DNA of 64,000 nucleotides from Halorussus halophilus (GCF_008831545.1 NZ_CP044523.1:620001-684000); one strand, 5' to 3'. Positions 44,492 through 55,377 are shown, counted from the first letter of the stretch. Numbers and translations are program-made. The notes: a model not told the origin generated them from the sequence alone.

Positions 44492-44644
44492 GTCGGACAC
44501 GCTCCATGTCGCAGGGTTCGCCAAGTTACGAGTTATCTTTTACCACACTTGCGCCCGAGCAGACAGATGGCCGGGTCCACGCCAAAGCCGACCTTTCACC
44601 TGCGGTCGTCGTACCAGCGTGCAGTAGACGTACCAGCGTCCACA

Positions 44645-44689
44645 GACGCGGAGAGATCTGTGCGCGGTGCGCGCAGATTTCTCCGTGTC
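44645..44689. repeat. Repeat family D, second palindrome
   Basis: GACGCGGAGA (44645-44654) pairs with TCTCCGTGTC (44680-44689) with one mismatch, and ATCTGTGCGC (44656-44665) with GCGCGCAGAT (44669-44678) with one mismatch. Its base order matches the palindrome at 32416-32459 at most positions. It lies directly before the family B module here. Confidence 0.75.
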
Positions 44690-44766
44690 CCTTTTTTCAT
44701 CGACGTTTTTTGGACGAGTGGTGCGCGAGGGCCTCTGGCCCTCAGCGCACCCGAGTCTAAAAAGGG
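44690..44766 (+). repeat. Repeat family B, copy abutting the KaiC-like gene stop
   Basis: It reads TTTTTTCATCGACGTTTTTT, GGACGAGTGGTGCGC, a hairpin (GAGGGCC / GGCCCTC), GCGCACC, and ends in TAAAAAGG a few bases from the stop of the convergent KaiC-like gene. TTTTCATCGACGTTTTT also occurs in the copy at 63105-63119. The outer blocks match 32338-32405. Confidence 0.7.
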
Positions 44767-44771
44767 TCGGT

Positions 44772-46103
44772 TCAGAAGATATTCGCCTGCCGGTAGACGC
44801 TGATGCCCTCGTTCGTAATCGAATAGGGCTTTATCTCCCGCGAGTGGTTCGCGTCCCGAATCTTCTGAATCTCGACGGCCAATCGGGTCTCCCGGAAGTC
44901 GTCGCTAGACCGGATGTACCGCAGGACGAACACCGCGTCCACGAGGTACTCGATGATGCCGTGACGGGAGGCGTATGGGTTGCCCTCGCTGGCTTCGCTG
45001 GTGAGCATCGTCGTCACGCCCGCTTCCTTCAGACTCTTCGTAAAGTCGTACACCTCGTTCCGGCGCACGGCTTGGTTGTCGTACATCATCTCCAACAGCG
45101 ACACGGAGTCCAGCACGAGGCGAGTGGCACCGAAATCCTCCACGAGTCGCGGCAGGTCGTTGCGAATCGAGGTGAGACTGTTCGCCATCTCGATGGGGTC
45201 CAAGTCGATGATGGCGAGTTGGTCGTTCTCCTCGTACTCGTCGAACTCCCAGCCCTTCTCTGTCGCGGAGTTGAGGATGCGGTCGTGACTCTCTTCGAGC
45301 GTGATGTACACCGCGCTCTCGCCCCGTTCGAGTGCTTCGTGGAGAAACTGTAGTCCGAAGGTGGTCTTCCCCGTCCCCGCAGAGCCGATGGTAGTCATCA
45401 GCGTTCGCTCGGGAACGCCACCTTGAATCATACTGTCGAGGCCCTCGATGCCGACGTCGATACGCGGGATGGACGACTCGAACTCCTCGTCCTCGGCGAA
45501 CTCCTCTTGGAATGGCGCACCGCCGTCACCGCCGCGGTCGCCGAAACCGCCACCCATACCGAACTCCGCGCCGCCGTCGCCGCCACCCATGCCGAAGTCG
45601 TCGCCCGAATCGCCGCCGAATCCGCCGCCGTCGGTGCCTCCGCCACCACCGAACCCGCCACCGCCGCCGGGGGCGTTCTCGAACGCGCTAGCGAAGTCGT
45701 CTTCGAAGAGGTCGTCGTCCTCGTCGGGACCCTCGTACGGGTCTGCGTCGGCGAACCCGCCCGCGGCGTCCTCCGAGTCGGACTGGTCAAGACCCGCGAA
45801 CTCCTCGGCCGCCGCGTCGTGATCGAACCCTGCGTCCGGGTCGGGAGCGGGGTCCGAGTTGGTATTGGGACTCGCGTCGGCGTCTGCGAAGTCGGGCGAC
45901 TCGTCTTCGTCGGCGTCGTCGCTCGTCACGTCTGCGTCCGCTGACGCGTCGTCTTGGTCCGCGACGTTCGCCGTCTCTTCGTCGTTCGCCGCCTCCTCGT
46001 CTTCGTTGAGCGCGCGCTCGAACCAATCGTCGTCGTCCGTCACGGGGGCCACCTCCTCGGCCGAGCGCAACTGGTCATGTGCAACGTCTCGAAGGGCCGC
46101 CAT
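44772..46103 (-). CDS. KaiC/Rad55-like RecA-fold ATPase with long acidic and Gly-rich N-terminus
   Basis: The protein is 443 residues. The N-terminal half (about 1-200) is disordered: Asp/Glu-rich, then a Gly-rich tract ([19 protein letters not shown] and onwards with FGMGGGxG repeats). The C-terminal 240 residues are a single KaiC-type domain: [19 protein letters not shown], Walker [32 protein letters not shown] (catalytic Glu pair) and [13 protein letters not shown] (Walker B). Single KaiC-domain proteins in haloarchaea are probably signalling or regulatory ATPases. The start at 46103 is 50 bases from the divergent NAD kinase gene. Confidence 0.85.
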   Translation of the reverse strand: MAALRDVAHDQLRSAEEVAPVTDDDDWFERALNEDEEAANDEETANVADQDDASADADVTSDDADEDESPDFADADASPNTNSDPAPDPDAGFDHDAAAEEFAGLDQSDSEDAAGGFADADPYEGPDEDDDLFEDDFASAFENAPGGGGGFGGGGGTDGGGFGGDSGDDFGMGGGDGGAEFGMGGGFGDRGGDGGAPFQEEFAEDEEFESSIPRIDVGIEGLDSMIQGGVPERTLMTTIGSAGTGKTTFGLQFLHEALERGESAVYITLEESHDRILNSATEKGWEFDEYEENDQLAIIDLDPIEMANSLTSIRNDLPRLVEDFGATRLVLDSVSLLEMMYDNQAVRRNEVYDFTKSLKEAGVTTMLTSEASEGNPYASRHGIIEYLVDAVFVLRYIRSSDDFRETRLAVEIQKIRDANHSREIKPYSITNEGISVYRQANIF

Positions 46104-46153
46104 TTGAATGTTACTCGCTGGGTTTTTTGCCCAGCGGGCGAGAACGAGGAACG
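46104..46153. promoter_or_regulatory. Palindrome in the short divergent promoter region
   Basis: Only 50 bases separate the divergent KaiC-like and NAD kinase starts. They contain CGCTGGG and CCCAGCG (about 46117-46136) separated by TTTTTTG, extendable to CTCGC on one side and GCGAG on the other. Since no gene ends here it is not a terminator. It could be a shared operator or a transcript leader hairpin. Confidence 0.35.
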
Positions 46154-46999
46154 ATGAGAGTCGGCATCGTCGCCCAGAAGGGGAACGCCAAGGCCGCCGA
46201 ACTGGCCGCACAGATTCGGGAGACGCTCCCGGAGTCGGTCGAACTGCGTCTGGACACGGCGACCGCCGAGTCGCTGGCGAACGGCGCGGAACTCGACCCA
46301 GAAGTCGAAGGGATTCCGGTCGGCGAGATGCACACTTGCGACCTCGTCGTCTCTATCGGCGGCGACGGCACTTTCCTCTTCGCGGCCCGCGGCGCGGGCG
46401 CGACGCCGATACTCGGCGTGAATCTCGGCGAAGTCGGCTTCCTGAACGGCGTAAGGCCAGAAGACGCGGTCGAGACGGTCGAAGCGGTCGTCGATTACTT
46501 CGGAAACACGGGCGACATCCTCGCCCGCGAGGTTCCCCGACTGCGCGCCGCGGGCGACGGCGACTGGACGATGCCCCCGGCACTGAACGAAGTCGTCGTC
46601 CAAGGTGCCCAGCGCGGCCACGGCAACGGTATCGACTACGAAGTATTCGTGGACGGTCACTGCTACGCCGACGGGCACGCCGACGGCGTCCTCGTCTCGA
46701 CGCCGACCGGGAGCACCGCCTACAATCTCAGCGAGGGCGGGCCACTGGTACACCCCGAAACCGACACGTTCGTCGTGACGGAGATGTGTGCGGCCGAGTC
46801 GATGCCGCCGCTGGTCGTCTCCGCAGACAGCACCGTCGAGATTCGGGCCGAGGGCGCGGACCACGGCTTCGTCAGCGCCGACAGCACCCGCGAGCGATTC
46901 GAGACGCCAGAGACCGTCACCGTCGAACCGACCGACGACCCCGCGCGTGTCGCAGAGCCGTCGAGCGACTTCTTCCAAGCGCTCGGAAAACTGGATTGA
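46154..46999 (+). CDS. nadK: NAD kinase
   Basis: The enzyme phosphorylates NAD to NADP. The 281-residue protein has the diagnostic GGDGTFL at residues 69-75 (in [18 protein letters not shown]), the NE motif in [11 protein letters not shown] and the Gly-rich [20 protein letters not shown]. The ATG at 46154 ([17 protein letters not shown]) is the usual start. An in-frame ATG at 46079 lies inside the divergent KaiC-like gene and is rejected. The nadABC operon lies 6-9 kb downstream. Confidence 0.94.
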   Translation: MRVGIVAQKGNAKAAELAAQIRETLPESVELRLDTATAESLANGAELDPEVEGIPVGEMHTCDLVVSIGGDGTFLFAARGAGATPILGVNLGEVGFLNGVRPEDAVETVEAVVDYFGNTGDILAREVPRLRAAGDGDWTMPPALNEVVVQGAQRGHGNGIDYEVFVDGHCYADGHADGVLVSTPTGSTAYNLSEGGPLVHPETDTFVVTEMCAAESMPPLVVSADSTVEIRAEGADHGFVSADSTRERFETPETVTVEPTDDPARVAEPSSDFFQALGKLD

Positions 47000-47080
47000 C
47001 GAGCGACAGACCTCGACTGAGCGTCGCCGTCGTTGCCGAAACCGAAGGCACTAATCCTGCGGACTTGCTACGAACCGATA

Positions 47081-48016
47081 ATGGATGGACAACTGCCGGA
47101 CGTACAGGCTTCCGAACCCGACGTGACGGTGGGCCTGAATCGCGTCGGTGTGACCGGCGTGACGAAACTGGTCGAAATCGCACGACCTGAGAAGCGACCT
47201 ATCGTGTTGACCGCGGAGTTCGACGTGCTAGTAGACCTCCCGAGTTGGCGCAAGGGCGCGGACATGAGCCGAAACATGGAGGTCGTAGACGAGACGCTGG
47301 AAGACGCAGTGTCGGAACCGACCTACCGCGTCGAGGACGTGTGTGGCGAGGTTGCCGAGCGACTGCTGGAGAAACACGAGTACACCTCTAAGGCGGAGGT
47401 CAGCATGGAAGCGGAGTACATGCTGAAAGACGAGACGCCCGAGAGCGAGCGCCCGACGCAGGCGACCGTAGACATCGTCGCAGGGGCGACGGCCACCGAC
47501 GATGGCACCCGCGAGGAGTTGGGCGTGAAAGTTACGGGCATGACGGTCTGTCCCTGCTCGCAGGGCATGATGAGCCAGACGGCCCGCGACAAACTGGAAG
47601 AGTTAGGCGTCGGCGACGCCGAAGTCTCGGAATTCCTGCGGGAAGTTCCGCAGGCGGGCCACTCCCAGCGCGGCCACGCCACCCTTACCGTCGAGAGCAA
47701 GGGCGCGCCGGAAGTCGATTTGCGAGACCTCATCGAAGTCGCCCGCGACTCGATGAGCGCGCGCATCTACAACCTCGCCAAGCGCCCCGACGAGGACCAC
47801 ATGACCTTCGAGGCGCACGCGAACGCGAAGTTCGTCGAAGACTGCGTGCGCGACATGGCCGAGGGCGTCGTCACCGAGTTCCCGGACCTGCCGGACGACG
47901 CAGTCGTGACGATGAAACAGAGCAACGACGAGTCGATTCACCAACACAACGCCCACGCCGAGCGCGTCGCGGAGATGCTGACTTTGCGAGAGGAAGTCGC
48001 CGAGCAGGACGCCTAA
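47081..48016 (+). CDS. mptA: GTP cyclohydrolase MptA (FolE2 family)
   Basis: The enzyme opens GTP to a (cyclic) dihydroneopterin phosphate, the first step of archaeal pterin/folate synthesis. In Haloferax it also supplies precursors of the tRNA base archaeosine. The 311-residue protein has [13 protein letters not shown] at the start and the metal-site block [14 protein letters not shown] (Cys ligand), followed by [12 protein letters not shown] and [14 protein letters not shown]. The ATG at 47081 ([15 protein letters not shown]) is preferred over an in-frame ATG at 47033, which overlaps non-coding sequence after nadK. Confidence 0.93.
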   Translation: MDGQLPDVQASEPDVTVGLNRVGVTGVTKLVEIARPEKRPIVLTAEFDVLVDLPSWRKGADMSRNMEVVDETLEDAVSEPTYRVEDVCGEVAERLLEKHEYTSKAEVSMEAEYMLKDETPESERPTQATVDIVAGATATDDGTREELGVKVTGMTVCPCSQGMMSQTARDKLEELGVGDAEVSEFLREVPQAGHSQRGHATLTVESKGAPEVDLRDLIEVARDSMSARIYNLAKRPDEDHMTFEAHANAKFVEDCVRDMAEGVVTEFPDLPDDAVVTMKQSNDESIHQHNAHAERVAEMLTLREEVAEQDA

Positions 48017-48039
48017 GCGGGTTTTTATTCACTTCCCAC

Positions 48040-49539
48040 TCAACACGACCAGTTTCCTAACTTCTCCTTGCGAATTGGTTCCGGCCCGTCCAGACGCGTC
48101 GGTTGTGCCATGAAGTACACCGTCACCGATTCGAGGTCGTCGTCGTGGTTGCTGTTCCAGCGCCGACAGAGATAGCCAGCGAAGCGGTCGTGCTGTTGGG
48201 AGTCGCGCCACCGGAGGTTCGTCAAGTACTTTCGCCAGCGGGCGTTGGGGTACTCCGCTGAGATGTCGTCAGGTTGGTCCCACGAAACGGGTTCGCGGTC
48301 GAAGGCATCGACTCGCTCGCCCGATTCGAGTTGGCCGGGGACGACGTACCAACCGTCGGTCCGGGGCGGACTGGGCGCGAACATGTCCCAGCGATGCTCG
48401 ACTGGATTGACCACCGCGTCCTCGCCGCCGGGGGCGTCCACGTATCCGAGCGCAACCGAGTTCCAGAGAAGGAGTCCCACCAGCAAGCCGGTCGTGACGA
48501 CCGACGCGAAACGCCCTTTCCACTGCCAGAGAGCGGGTGGAACGTTCGGCCCTCGTCCTCGCAGGTCGGGAAGCATCCCGTTGAGTCTGTCGCGGCCTGC
48601 CGCGAGTCGCCGCCGGAGACCATCCGGTGCGTGCGACTCCAGCGCGTCCCAGAAGACGGGCGGCATGAAGGGAAGGATGCTCGCAATCGAAATCAGTGGG
48701 AAGAGACCCAGTCGCATTGTGAGGAGCATGCCGAAGTGCATCCCGACGAACAGCGAGGCGTACGCTGCCCGTGCCCATCCCGTCAGCGCAATCAGGAGGA
48801 ACGACGAGACGAGCAACCCGAGCCAGATGCGGTCGAACAGTTCGAGCAGTTGCGGATAGTTCGCCAGATAGTCGCCGAGGAACACCGTAAACTGGCCGAG
48901 GCTGAACACGTACCGAATTGCCTCGCCGTTCACCCAGAGGTCGCCGCGGAGTTTGACGACGGCGTTGGTCGCGTAGACCGCCAGCACCTGCAAGAGGAGG
49001 ATTGCGGTCGCCGCGTTCGACACTCGCGCTCTGGGTTCGTCGTCACCGTCCTCGACCGCTCGGAGCGCGTCCACCGACCATCGCTCGCCGAGCGGCAGGA
49101 GGATACTCCAGAAGAGGAGTCGCCGGAGGAGGAGGTCGCCACCGTTCAGCACGAGCGGATTGCGAGCGTGGAGCGAGACGAGCAGGAGCGCCGAGACGAG
49201 TGTGGCGAGTCTCGTCCGGTAGCCGACTGTCAGCGCGGCCGCGACGAGGCCCGCGAGAACGAAGAGGAGCGCCTGTACCCACGCCTCGCCCGAAATTGCG
49301 TGAACCGAGAGGTTCTGCAAGTGTTGGCTGAGCGCGGTTCGCGGCAGGACCCCGAAGTCGGTGTAGTGGGCGCGCAGGTCCCGCGAACGGAGGAGCAGGT
49401 CGATAATCAGGAGGAGTCCGAGCGCGATTCGGTAGGCGGCGAGCGCGCGCGTGTCGATGCCGAATCGACGAGCGAGCGCGCTTCGGAGGCGCTCGCTCGC
49501 GGTGGGCGTGTCGCTACTGTCGCTCGAACTCCTCGTCAC
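48040..49539 (-). CDS. HTTM-domain membrane protein (gamma-carboxylase-like)
   Basis: The protein is 499 residues with a GTG start. About eight membrane segments follow a short polar N-terminus. LARRFGIDTRALAAYRIALGLLLIIDLLLRSRDL opens with the HTTM pattern of relatives of vitamin-K-dependent carboxylase, and PLVLNGGDLLLRRLLFWSILLPLGERWS holds the family's conserved loop. The C-terminal 120 residues are soluble and Trp-rich (RWDMFAPSPPRTDGWYVVPG), typical of the lumenal part. The reaction in archaea is unknown; the family name does not prove carboxylation. Confidence 0.82.
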   Translation of the reverse strand: MTRSSSDSSDTPTASERLRSALARRFGIDTRALAAYRIALGLLLIIDLLLRSRDLRAHYTDFGVLPRTALSQHLQNLSVHAISGEAWVQALLFVLAGLVAAALTVGYRTRLATLVSALLLVSLHARNPLVLNGGDLLLRRLLFWSILLPLGERWSVDALRAVEDGDDEPRARVSNAATAILLLQVLAVYATNAVVKLRGDLWVNGEAIRYVFSLGQFTVFLGDYLANYPQLLELFDRIWLGLLVSSFLLIALTGWARAAYASLFVGMHFGMLLTMRLGLFPLISIASILPFMPPVFWDALESHAPDGLRRRLAAGRDRLNGMLPDLRGRGPNVPPALWQWKGRFASVVTTGLLVGLLLWNSVALGYVDAPGGEDAVVNPVEHRWDMFAPSPPRTDGWYVVPGQLESGERVDAFDREPVSWDQPDDISAEYPNARWRKYLTNLRWRDSQQHDRFAGYLCRRWNSNHDDDLESVTVYFMAQPTRLDGPEPIRKEKLGNWSC

Positions 49540-49582
49540 GGCTACATTCTCGACAGAATACGAGTATAGGTCTTGTGGAACG

Positions 49583-51100
<1,518 letters not shown>

Positions 51101-51213
51101 GGATGGGATGTGGAGCGGGCGTGATAACTACTCTTTGGCTTGTAGGTCAGGGGAGCCAGGAAACAGCGTAGCGGTGACGGAGCATACAACAGGAGACGCC
51201 AGGCTGAACAAAC

Positions 51214-51345
51214 ACAGGGTGGACTGAAAGGGGTCGTCCGCTCGCGTTTATGTAGTCGTCTCAGTGACCCCTATCCGAGTCGGGCCGTGCGGAGAGACTC
51301 GGATATGTCACTGAGCGACCCGCGAGCGGACGAGGGCTTTCGAAG
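51214..51345 (+). repeat. Repeat family C: long nested-hairpin element
   Basis: Between ACAGGGTGGACTGAAAGGGG and GAGGGCTTTCGAAG lie three nested perfect stems: CGTCCGCTCGCG (51235-51246) with CGCGAGCGGACG (51321-51332), TCAGTGAC (51261-51268) with GTCACTGA (51307-51314), and TATCCGAGTC (51272-51281) with GACTCGGATA (51296-51305). The outer GAAAG (51225-51229) can also pair with CTTTC. The ends match the short element at 416-450. Confidence 0.85.
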
Positions 51346-51496
51346 AAGAAGTATCCGTTGTTTCGATTGCATCGGAGCAACGACGAATGCAGTGAAGTTT
51401 GCTGTTTCCAATACGTTCCGTAGTCGCACGAGTCACATCTGAGCCTCCCTGAACGCAGTGACGCTAGTTACTCCCGAAACCGATGAGAAACCGCCC

Positions 51497-51604
51497 CGCA
51501 CAGCACCGCACCAGCCACACCCTCCCCAACCGACTCGTTCGCTGACGCTCACTCGTCCCTCGCGCGGCATTTGGCGTGACACGAAGTCACGCCGACGCGC
51601 GCCG
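51497..51604 (+). repeat. Repeat family A, copy 2
   Basis: The blocks are CGCACAGCACCGCACCAGCC, ACACCCTCCCCAACCGACT, a short variable part, CCCTCGCGCGG (51557-51567), a hairpin GGCGTGAC / GTCACGCC (51573-51580 and 51586-51593) with loop ACGAA, and CGCGCGCCG. The order and spacing follow copy 1 at 32481, whose second hairpin has unrelated arms but a loop ACGAG. It ends 31 bases from the nadC stop. Confidence 0.75.
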
Positions 51605-51635
51605 TTATCTTTGAAACCAAAATTCGCCCAAAAAC

Positions 51636-52451
51636 TCACTCGCCAGTTCTGAACGACAGGTCCAGACTCGGAGCCGAGTGCGTCAGCGATCCCATCGAAA
51701 TCACGTCCACGCCAGTTGCGGCGTAGTCCGGCACGTCACCGACCGTAATCCCGCCACTGGCTTCTGCCAGTACGTCGTCGGGGAGCGACTCGACGCCAGA
51801 TTGCACTTCCTCCGGCGAGAGGTTGTCGAACAGCACGATGTCCGCTCCGGCGTCTGCCGCCCGAGCGCCGTCCTCTGGCGCCTCGACTTCGACCTCCAGT
51901 TTCGTGGCGAAGGACTTGCGCTCGCGGAAGTGTTCGATGGCGCCCTCCAGTCCCATCTCGGCGACGTGGTTGTCCTTGACCATGACCATGCCGGAGAGAT
52001 TGAGTCGGTGGGTGTCCCCGCCACCAGCGGCAACTGCACGCTTCTCGACGCCGCGCAGGCCGGGTGTCGTCTTTCGGGTGCCCGCGACCGCGACCGAGTC
52101 GTCTACCTCGTGGGCCGCCGCGACCGCTCTCCGGGTTTCTGTCGCTACGCCAGAGGCGTGCGCCGCGACGTTGACTGCGACGCGCTCGCCCCTGAGAACC
52201 GACTCCGCAGGGCCGTTCACTTCCAGAATGGTCTCGCCAGTGGAGACCCGGTCTCCTCCCTCTACGGGGGTATCGCCGGTCGAAACGTCCAGATAGTCGA
52301 AGACAGCTTTCGCGGCGTCGAGTCCCGCGACGACGCCCGACTCCTTGGCGACGAGTCGCCCCGTCGTCCACCCCGGAACGTGGTTAGTCACGTCGCGATG
52401 GCCCACGTCCTCGGCCAGCCACTGCTCGACTTGGCCATTAGTCACTGGCAT
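51636..52451 (-). CDS. nadC: Nicotinate-nucleotide pyrophosphorylase (quinolinate phosphoribosyltransferase)
   Basis: The enzyme converts quinolinate + PRPP to nicotinate mononucleotide. The 271-residue protein has AEDVGHRDVTNHV at the start, AGTRKTTPGLRGVEKRAV (the conserved R-K-T-x-P-G-x-R), MVMVKDNHVAEMG (KDNH) and ADIVLFDNLSPEEV, EASGGITV and VDVISMGSLTHSAP (barrel phosphate loops). The start overlaps the end of nadB by 14 bases, so it is the last gene of a nadABC operon. Confidence 0.96.
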   Translation of the reverse strand: MPVTNGQVEQWLAEDVGHRDVTNHVPGWTTGRLVAKESGVVAGLDAAKAVFDYLDVSTGDTPVEGGDRVSTGETILEVNGPAESVLRGERVAVNVAAHASGVATETRRAVAAAHEVDDSVAVAGTRKTTPGLRGVEKRAVAAGGGDTHRLNLSGMVMVKDNHVAEMGLEGAIEHFRERKSFATKLEVEVEAPEDGARAADAGADIVLFDNLSPEEVQSGVESLPDDVLAEASGGITVGDVPDYAATGVDVISMGSLTHSAPSLDLSFRTGE

Positions 52452-54000
52452 TGGGGACCTCCGTCTCGGTGCCGTCGGTTTCGTTCGGGGCGTCGGTTTC
52501 GTCGGGGTCTCCTGCGAGCGCGTGACAGCCGACCGGTTCTGCTTCGATTGCGTCGCGCACGACCAGCAGGGACACGACCGTCGCGTTCCGCAGTTCGTAG
52601 AGGTCTCGCGCGGTTCGAGTACGGGCGTAGGCGTCCACCTCGCCCTTGAGTCGCCGGAGGACCGCGGCCGCTCGTTGAAGGCCGTCGGGCGTTCGTCGGA
52701 TGCCGACCTGCTCGTCCATCACGCGGCGGAGTCGGACGAACTTCTCGCTGGCGAACCCGGACGGAAGGTCGGGGTCGCTGTCCCGCAGGTCCGGAGCCTC
52801 CACGACTTCGGGGTTGTAGCCGCTCGCAGATTCGCCTGCGCGAAGTCCCCAGACGAGTCCTTCAAGCAGACTCGTACTCGCCAGACGGTTCGCGCCGTGG
52901 ACACCAGTGCAAGCGCACTCGCCGACCGCGAAGAGTCGGTCGAGGCTCGTCTGCCCTTCGTCGTCCACCGCGAGGCCGCCACAGAGGAAGTGTTCGCTGG
53001 GTTCGACTGGAATTCCCTCGTCCCACTCGACGCCGCGCTGTTCGCACTCCGACGCGAGGTCCGGGAACTCCGATTCGAAGTCGATGGGACTCACGTCCAG
53101 CAGGACTTTGCCAGTCGCCTCGCGTTCGTCGGCGACCGCACGGGCGACCACGTCGCGTGGCGCGAGTTCGGCGTCCGGATGGTAGTCGGGCATGAACCGT
53201 TCGCCGTCCGCGTTGCGCAGGAGCGCGCCTTCCCCCCGAACTGCCTCGCTGAGCAGGAAAGGATTTTCACCAGCGTACGCGGTCGGGTGGAACTGCACGT
53301 AGGCCATGTCGTCTACGTCGGCGCCCGCGAGGGCAGCCATCGCAACGCCGTCGCCGGTCGCCGTCTCCGGGTTCGTAGAGGTGCCGTACAGCGCGCCGAT
53401 GCCGCCCGTGGCGAGGACGGTGGTGCCTGCGAAGACTGGCTCGAATTGGTTGTCCGACCCGTTCTCGCTCTCGTCTCCACAATCGACCATCGCGCCGTGA
53501 ACCCGGCCCTCGTGGGTAATCAGGTCCAGCGCGGCGGTGTCCGTTCTGACCGTCACTTGTTCGTGGTCGTCCAAGTGCGAGAGGAACGGCCCGAGGACGT
53601 GTCTGCCAGTACTGGCGTCCACGTGCAGGATTCGACTCTCGGAGTGGGCGGCCTCCCGGCCGTAGTCGAAGTGGTCGCCGTCGCGGTCGAACTCGACCCC
53701 GAGCGTGTCCACGATAACGTCGTCTACGGCTTCGCGGGCGTTTTCGACGAGAACAGACACGGCCTCAGGGTTAGCAGTGCCGTCGCTCGCGTCGAGTACG
53801 TCCTGCTCGAAGGCGTCGGGGTCACTCCGCGTCGTGGCGATGCCACCCTGCGCCCAGTGAGAGGTGGTCTCTTCGGGGCGCGTGGCCTTGGTGACGACGA
53901 GTACTTCCGCACCCTCGCGGGCCGCACCGAGCGCGGCCGCACAACCAGCGATTCCACTGCCGACGACGAGTACGTCTGCGGTGGTTTGATTTGTCGTCAT
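52438..54000 (-). CDS. nadB: L-aspartate oxidase
   Basis: The FAD enzyme oxidises L-aspartate to iminoaspartate, the substrate of NadA. The 520-residue protein has the dinucleotide motif VLVVGSGIAGCAAALGA, SHWAQGGIATT, FHPTAYAG, EAVRGEGALLRN (active-site Arg), FLCGGLAVDDEGQTSL and GECACTGVHGANRLASTSLL, as in succinate dehydrogenase/fumarate reductase relatives. The C-terminal 20 residues are acidic. It starts 6 bases after nadA and overlaps nadC. Confidence 0.96.
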   Translation of the reverse strand: MTTNQTTADVLVVGSGIAGCAAALGAAREGAEVLVVTKATRPEETTSHWAQGGIATTRSDPDAFEQDVLDASDGTANPEAVSVLVENAREAVDDVIVDTLGVEFDRDGDHFDYGREAAHSESRILHVDASTGRHVLGPFLSHLDDHEQVTVRTDTAALDLITHEGRVHGAMVDCGDESENGSDNQFEPVFAGTTVLATGGIGALYGTSTNPETATGDGVAMAALAGADVDDMAYVQFHPTAYAGENPFLLSEAVRGEGALLRNADGERFMPDYHPDAELAPRDVVARAVADEREATGKVLLDVSPIDFESEFPDLASECEQRGVEWDEGIPVEPSEHFLCGGLAVDDEGQTSLDRLFAVGECACTGVHGANRLASTSLLEGLVWGLRAGESASGYNPEVVEAPDLRDSDPDLPSGFASEKFVRLRRVMDEQVGIRRTPDGLQRAAAVLRRLKGEVDAYARTRTARDLYELRNATVVSLLVVRDAIEAEPVGCHALAGDPDETDAPNETDGTETEVPNASD

Positions 54001-54006
54001 CGTCGT

Positions 54007-55131
54007 CTAAATCTCCAACATTCGTTCGAGCGCAACGTTGGCTAGCTCTGCTTCCTTGGGCGCGACCGAAATCACGTTCTGCTCGCGGCCCGCGACCAGT
54101 TCCTCTAGCACCCACGTCAGGTAGTTCGGATCCACCTGTCGCATCGCGTTGCAGTCCATACACGCGTCACCACAGAGTGGCAGGACGTTCACTTCGGGGT
54201 GCCACCGCTGGAGGTGGTTCGTGAGGTGGATTTCCGTTCCGATGGCCCACGTGTCGCCGGGGTCGGCATTTTCGATGGTCTCGCAGATGGTCGCCGTGCT
54301 TCCCGCGATGTCCGCGGCTTCCACGACTTCGCGGCGACATTCGGGGTGGACGACGACGTTCGCGTCGGGGTACTCGTCTCGAATCGCCGCGACATGGTCA
54401 GTGCGGAAGCGTTCGTGGACCTGACAGTAGCCGTCCCAGAGGATGATGTCGGAGTCGGCCACTTCGTCGGCATCCTTGCCTTCGGGGTCCCACGGATCCC
54501 ACGAAGCCATCTCATCCTCCATCCCGAGTCGGTAAGCGGTGTTCTCGCCGAGGTGCTTGTCGGGGAGGAACAGTACCTTGTCGCCTTGTTCGAAGGCCCA
54601 CTTAAACACGTCGTGGGCGTTCGAAGAGGTACAGACCGCGCCGCCCTGCTGGGAGCAGAACGCCTTCAGGTCGGCGTAGGAGTTCATGTAGGTGATGGGG
54701 ATGATGTCGGCGTCGGGGGCCGCGTTCGTAATCTCCTCCCACGCGGCGTCAACTTGGAGTGCTTCGGCCATCCCGGCCATCGGACAGGACGCCTCCATCG
54801 AGGGGAGAACGACCGTCTGGTCGTCGTCGGTGATGATGTCGGCCGACTCGGCCATGAACGTCACGCCGCAGAAGACGACGTACTGAGCGTCCGCTTCGGC
54901 CGCCTCGACGCTCAACTGATACGAGTCGCCCACGAAGTCGGCGTGTTCGACGATTTCTCTCCGCTGGTAGTTGTGGCCTAAGACGACGAGGTCGTCGCCC
55001 AACTCCGCTTTCGCGGCCTCGATTCGGTCTGTTCGCTCGTCTTCGCTCAGTCCCCGATACGCTTCGGGCAACTGCTCTAGATTGTCGTACTTGAAGAGGC
55101 TGAGGTCCGTCTCGAAGCCTGCTGATTTCAT
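54007..55131 (-). CDS. nadA: Quinolinate synthase A
   Basis: The enzyme condenses iminoaspartate with dihydroxyacetone phosphate to quinolinate and needs a [4Fe-4S] cluster. The 374-residue protein has VVLGHNYQRREIVEHADFVG, VVFCGVTFMAESADI, CTSSNAHDVFKWA, VVVHPECRREVVEAAD, EIHLTNHL and LCGDACMDCNAM. Conserved cysteines in FCGV, AVCTSS and the C-terminal ACMDC region supply the cluster ligands. The start is the ATG at 55131 (MKSAGFETDL); a GTG at 55140 would add three residues. It is the first gene of the nadABC operon. About 20 bases upstream, GTTAG and CTAAC half-sites flank a possible operator. Confidence 0.95.
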   Translation of the reverse strand: MKSAGFETDLSLFKYDNLEQLPEAYRGLSEDERTDRIEAAKAELGDDLVVLGHNYQRREIVEHADFVGDSYQLSVEAAEADAQYVVFCGVTFMAESADIITDDDQTVVLPSMEASCPMAGMAEALQVDAAWEEITNAAPDADIIPITYMNSYADLKAFCSQQGGAVCTSSNAHDVFKWAFEQGDKVLFLPDKHLGENTAYRLGMEDEMASWDPWDPEGKDADEVADSDIILWDGYCQVHERFRTDHVAAIRDEYPDANVVVHPECRREVVEAADIAGSTATICETIENADPGDTWAIGTEIHLTNHLQRWHPEVNVLPLCGDACMDCNAMRQVDPNYLTWVLEELVAGREQNVISVAPKEAELANVALERMLEI

Positions 55132-55377
55132 TTCCGGCACGGTTAGACACCACTGAGTAATCTAGCTAACACGGGTCTCTATTGAAAATGTTTTCTCTTC
55201 ATACACAGGCTGTGCATTCCCACCGGCTCCATTACAACGAAAATAGTAAAATTGTTCGTCGGAGTCGCGTCTCGAACTCTCGAATCTGCTGGTTACGCCC
55301 GCAATAAACGTTGACTTCTACGAACACGTCTCGTTATTCGCCGAGTAGGAAAGAGGCCGGAGGTTGGACAGGGCGGC

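Larger units (their letters stand above)
51101..51635. other. Gap with two different structured repeats
   Basis: These 535 bases lie between gpmI and nadC and contain no supported gene. They hold the long family C element (51214-51345) and a family A element (51497-51604). The remaining sequence (51101-51213 and 51346-51496) shows nothing I can name apart from the gpmI promoter, which must lie just after 51100. Confidence 0.6.

Noticed and set aside
46079-46153. Upstream in-frame start for NAD kinase
   Set aside because: It lies inside the divergent KaiC-like gene, and the conserved start is the ATG at 46154.
51214-51604. CRISPR-like array
   Set aside because: The repeats are of different families, not evenly spaced, and no cas genes are present.
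52345-54045. 566-residue plus-strand frame opposite nadB
   Set aside because: Long antisense frames are common in haloarchaeal DNA. nadB on the minus strand has all expected motifs and operon context.
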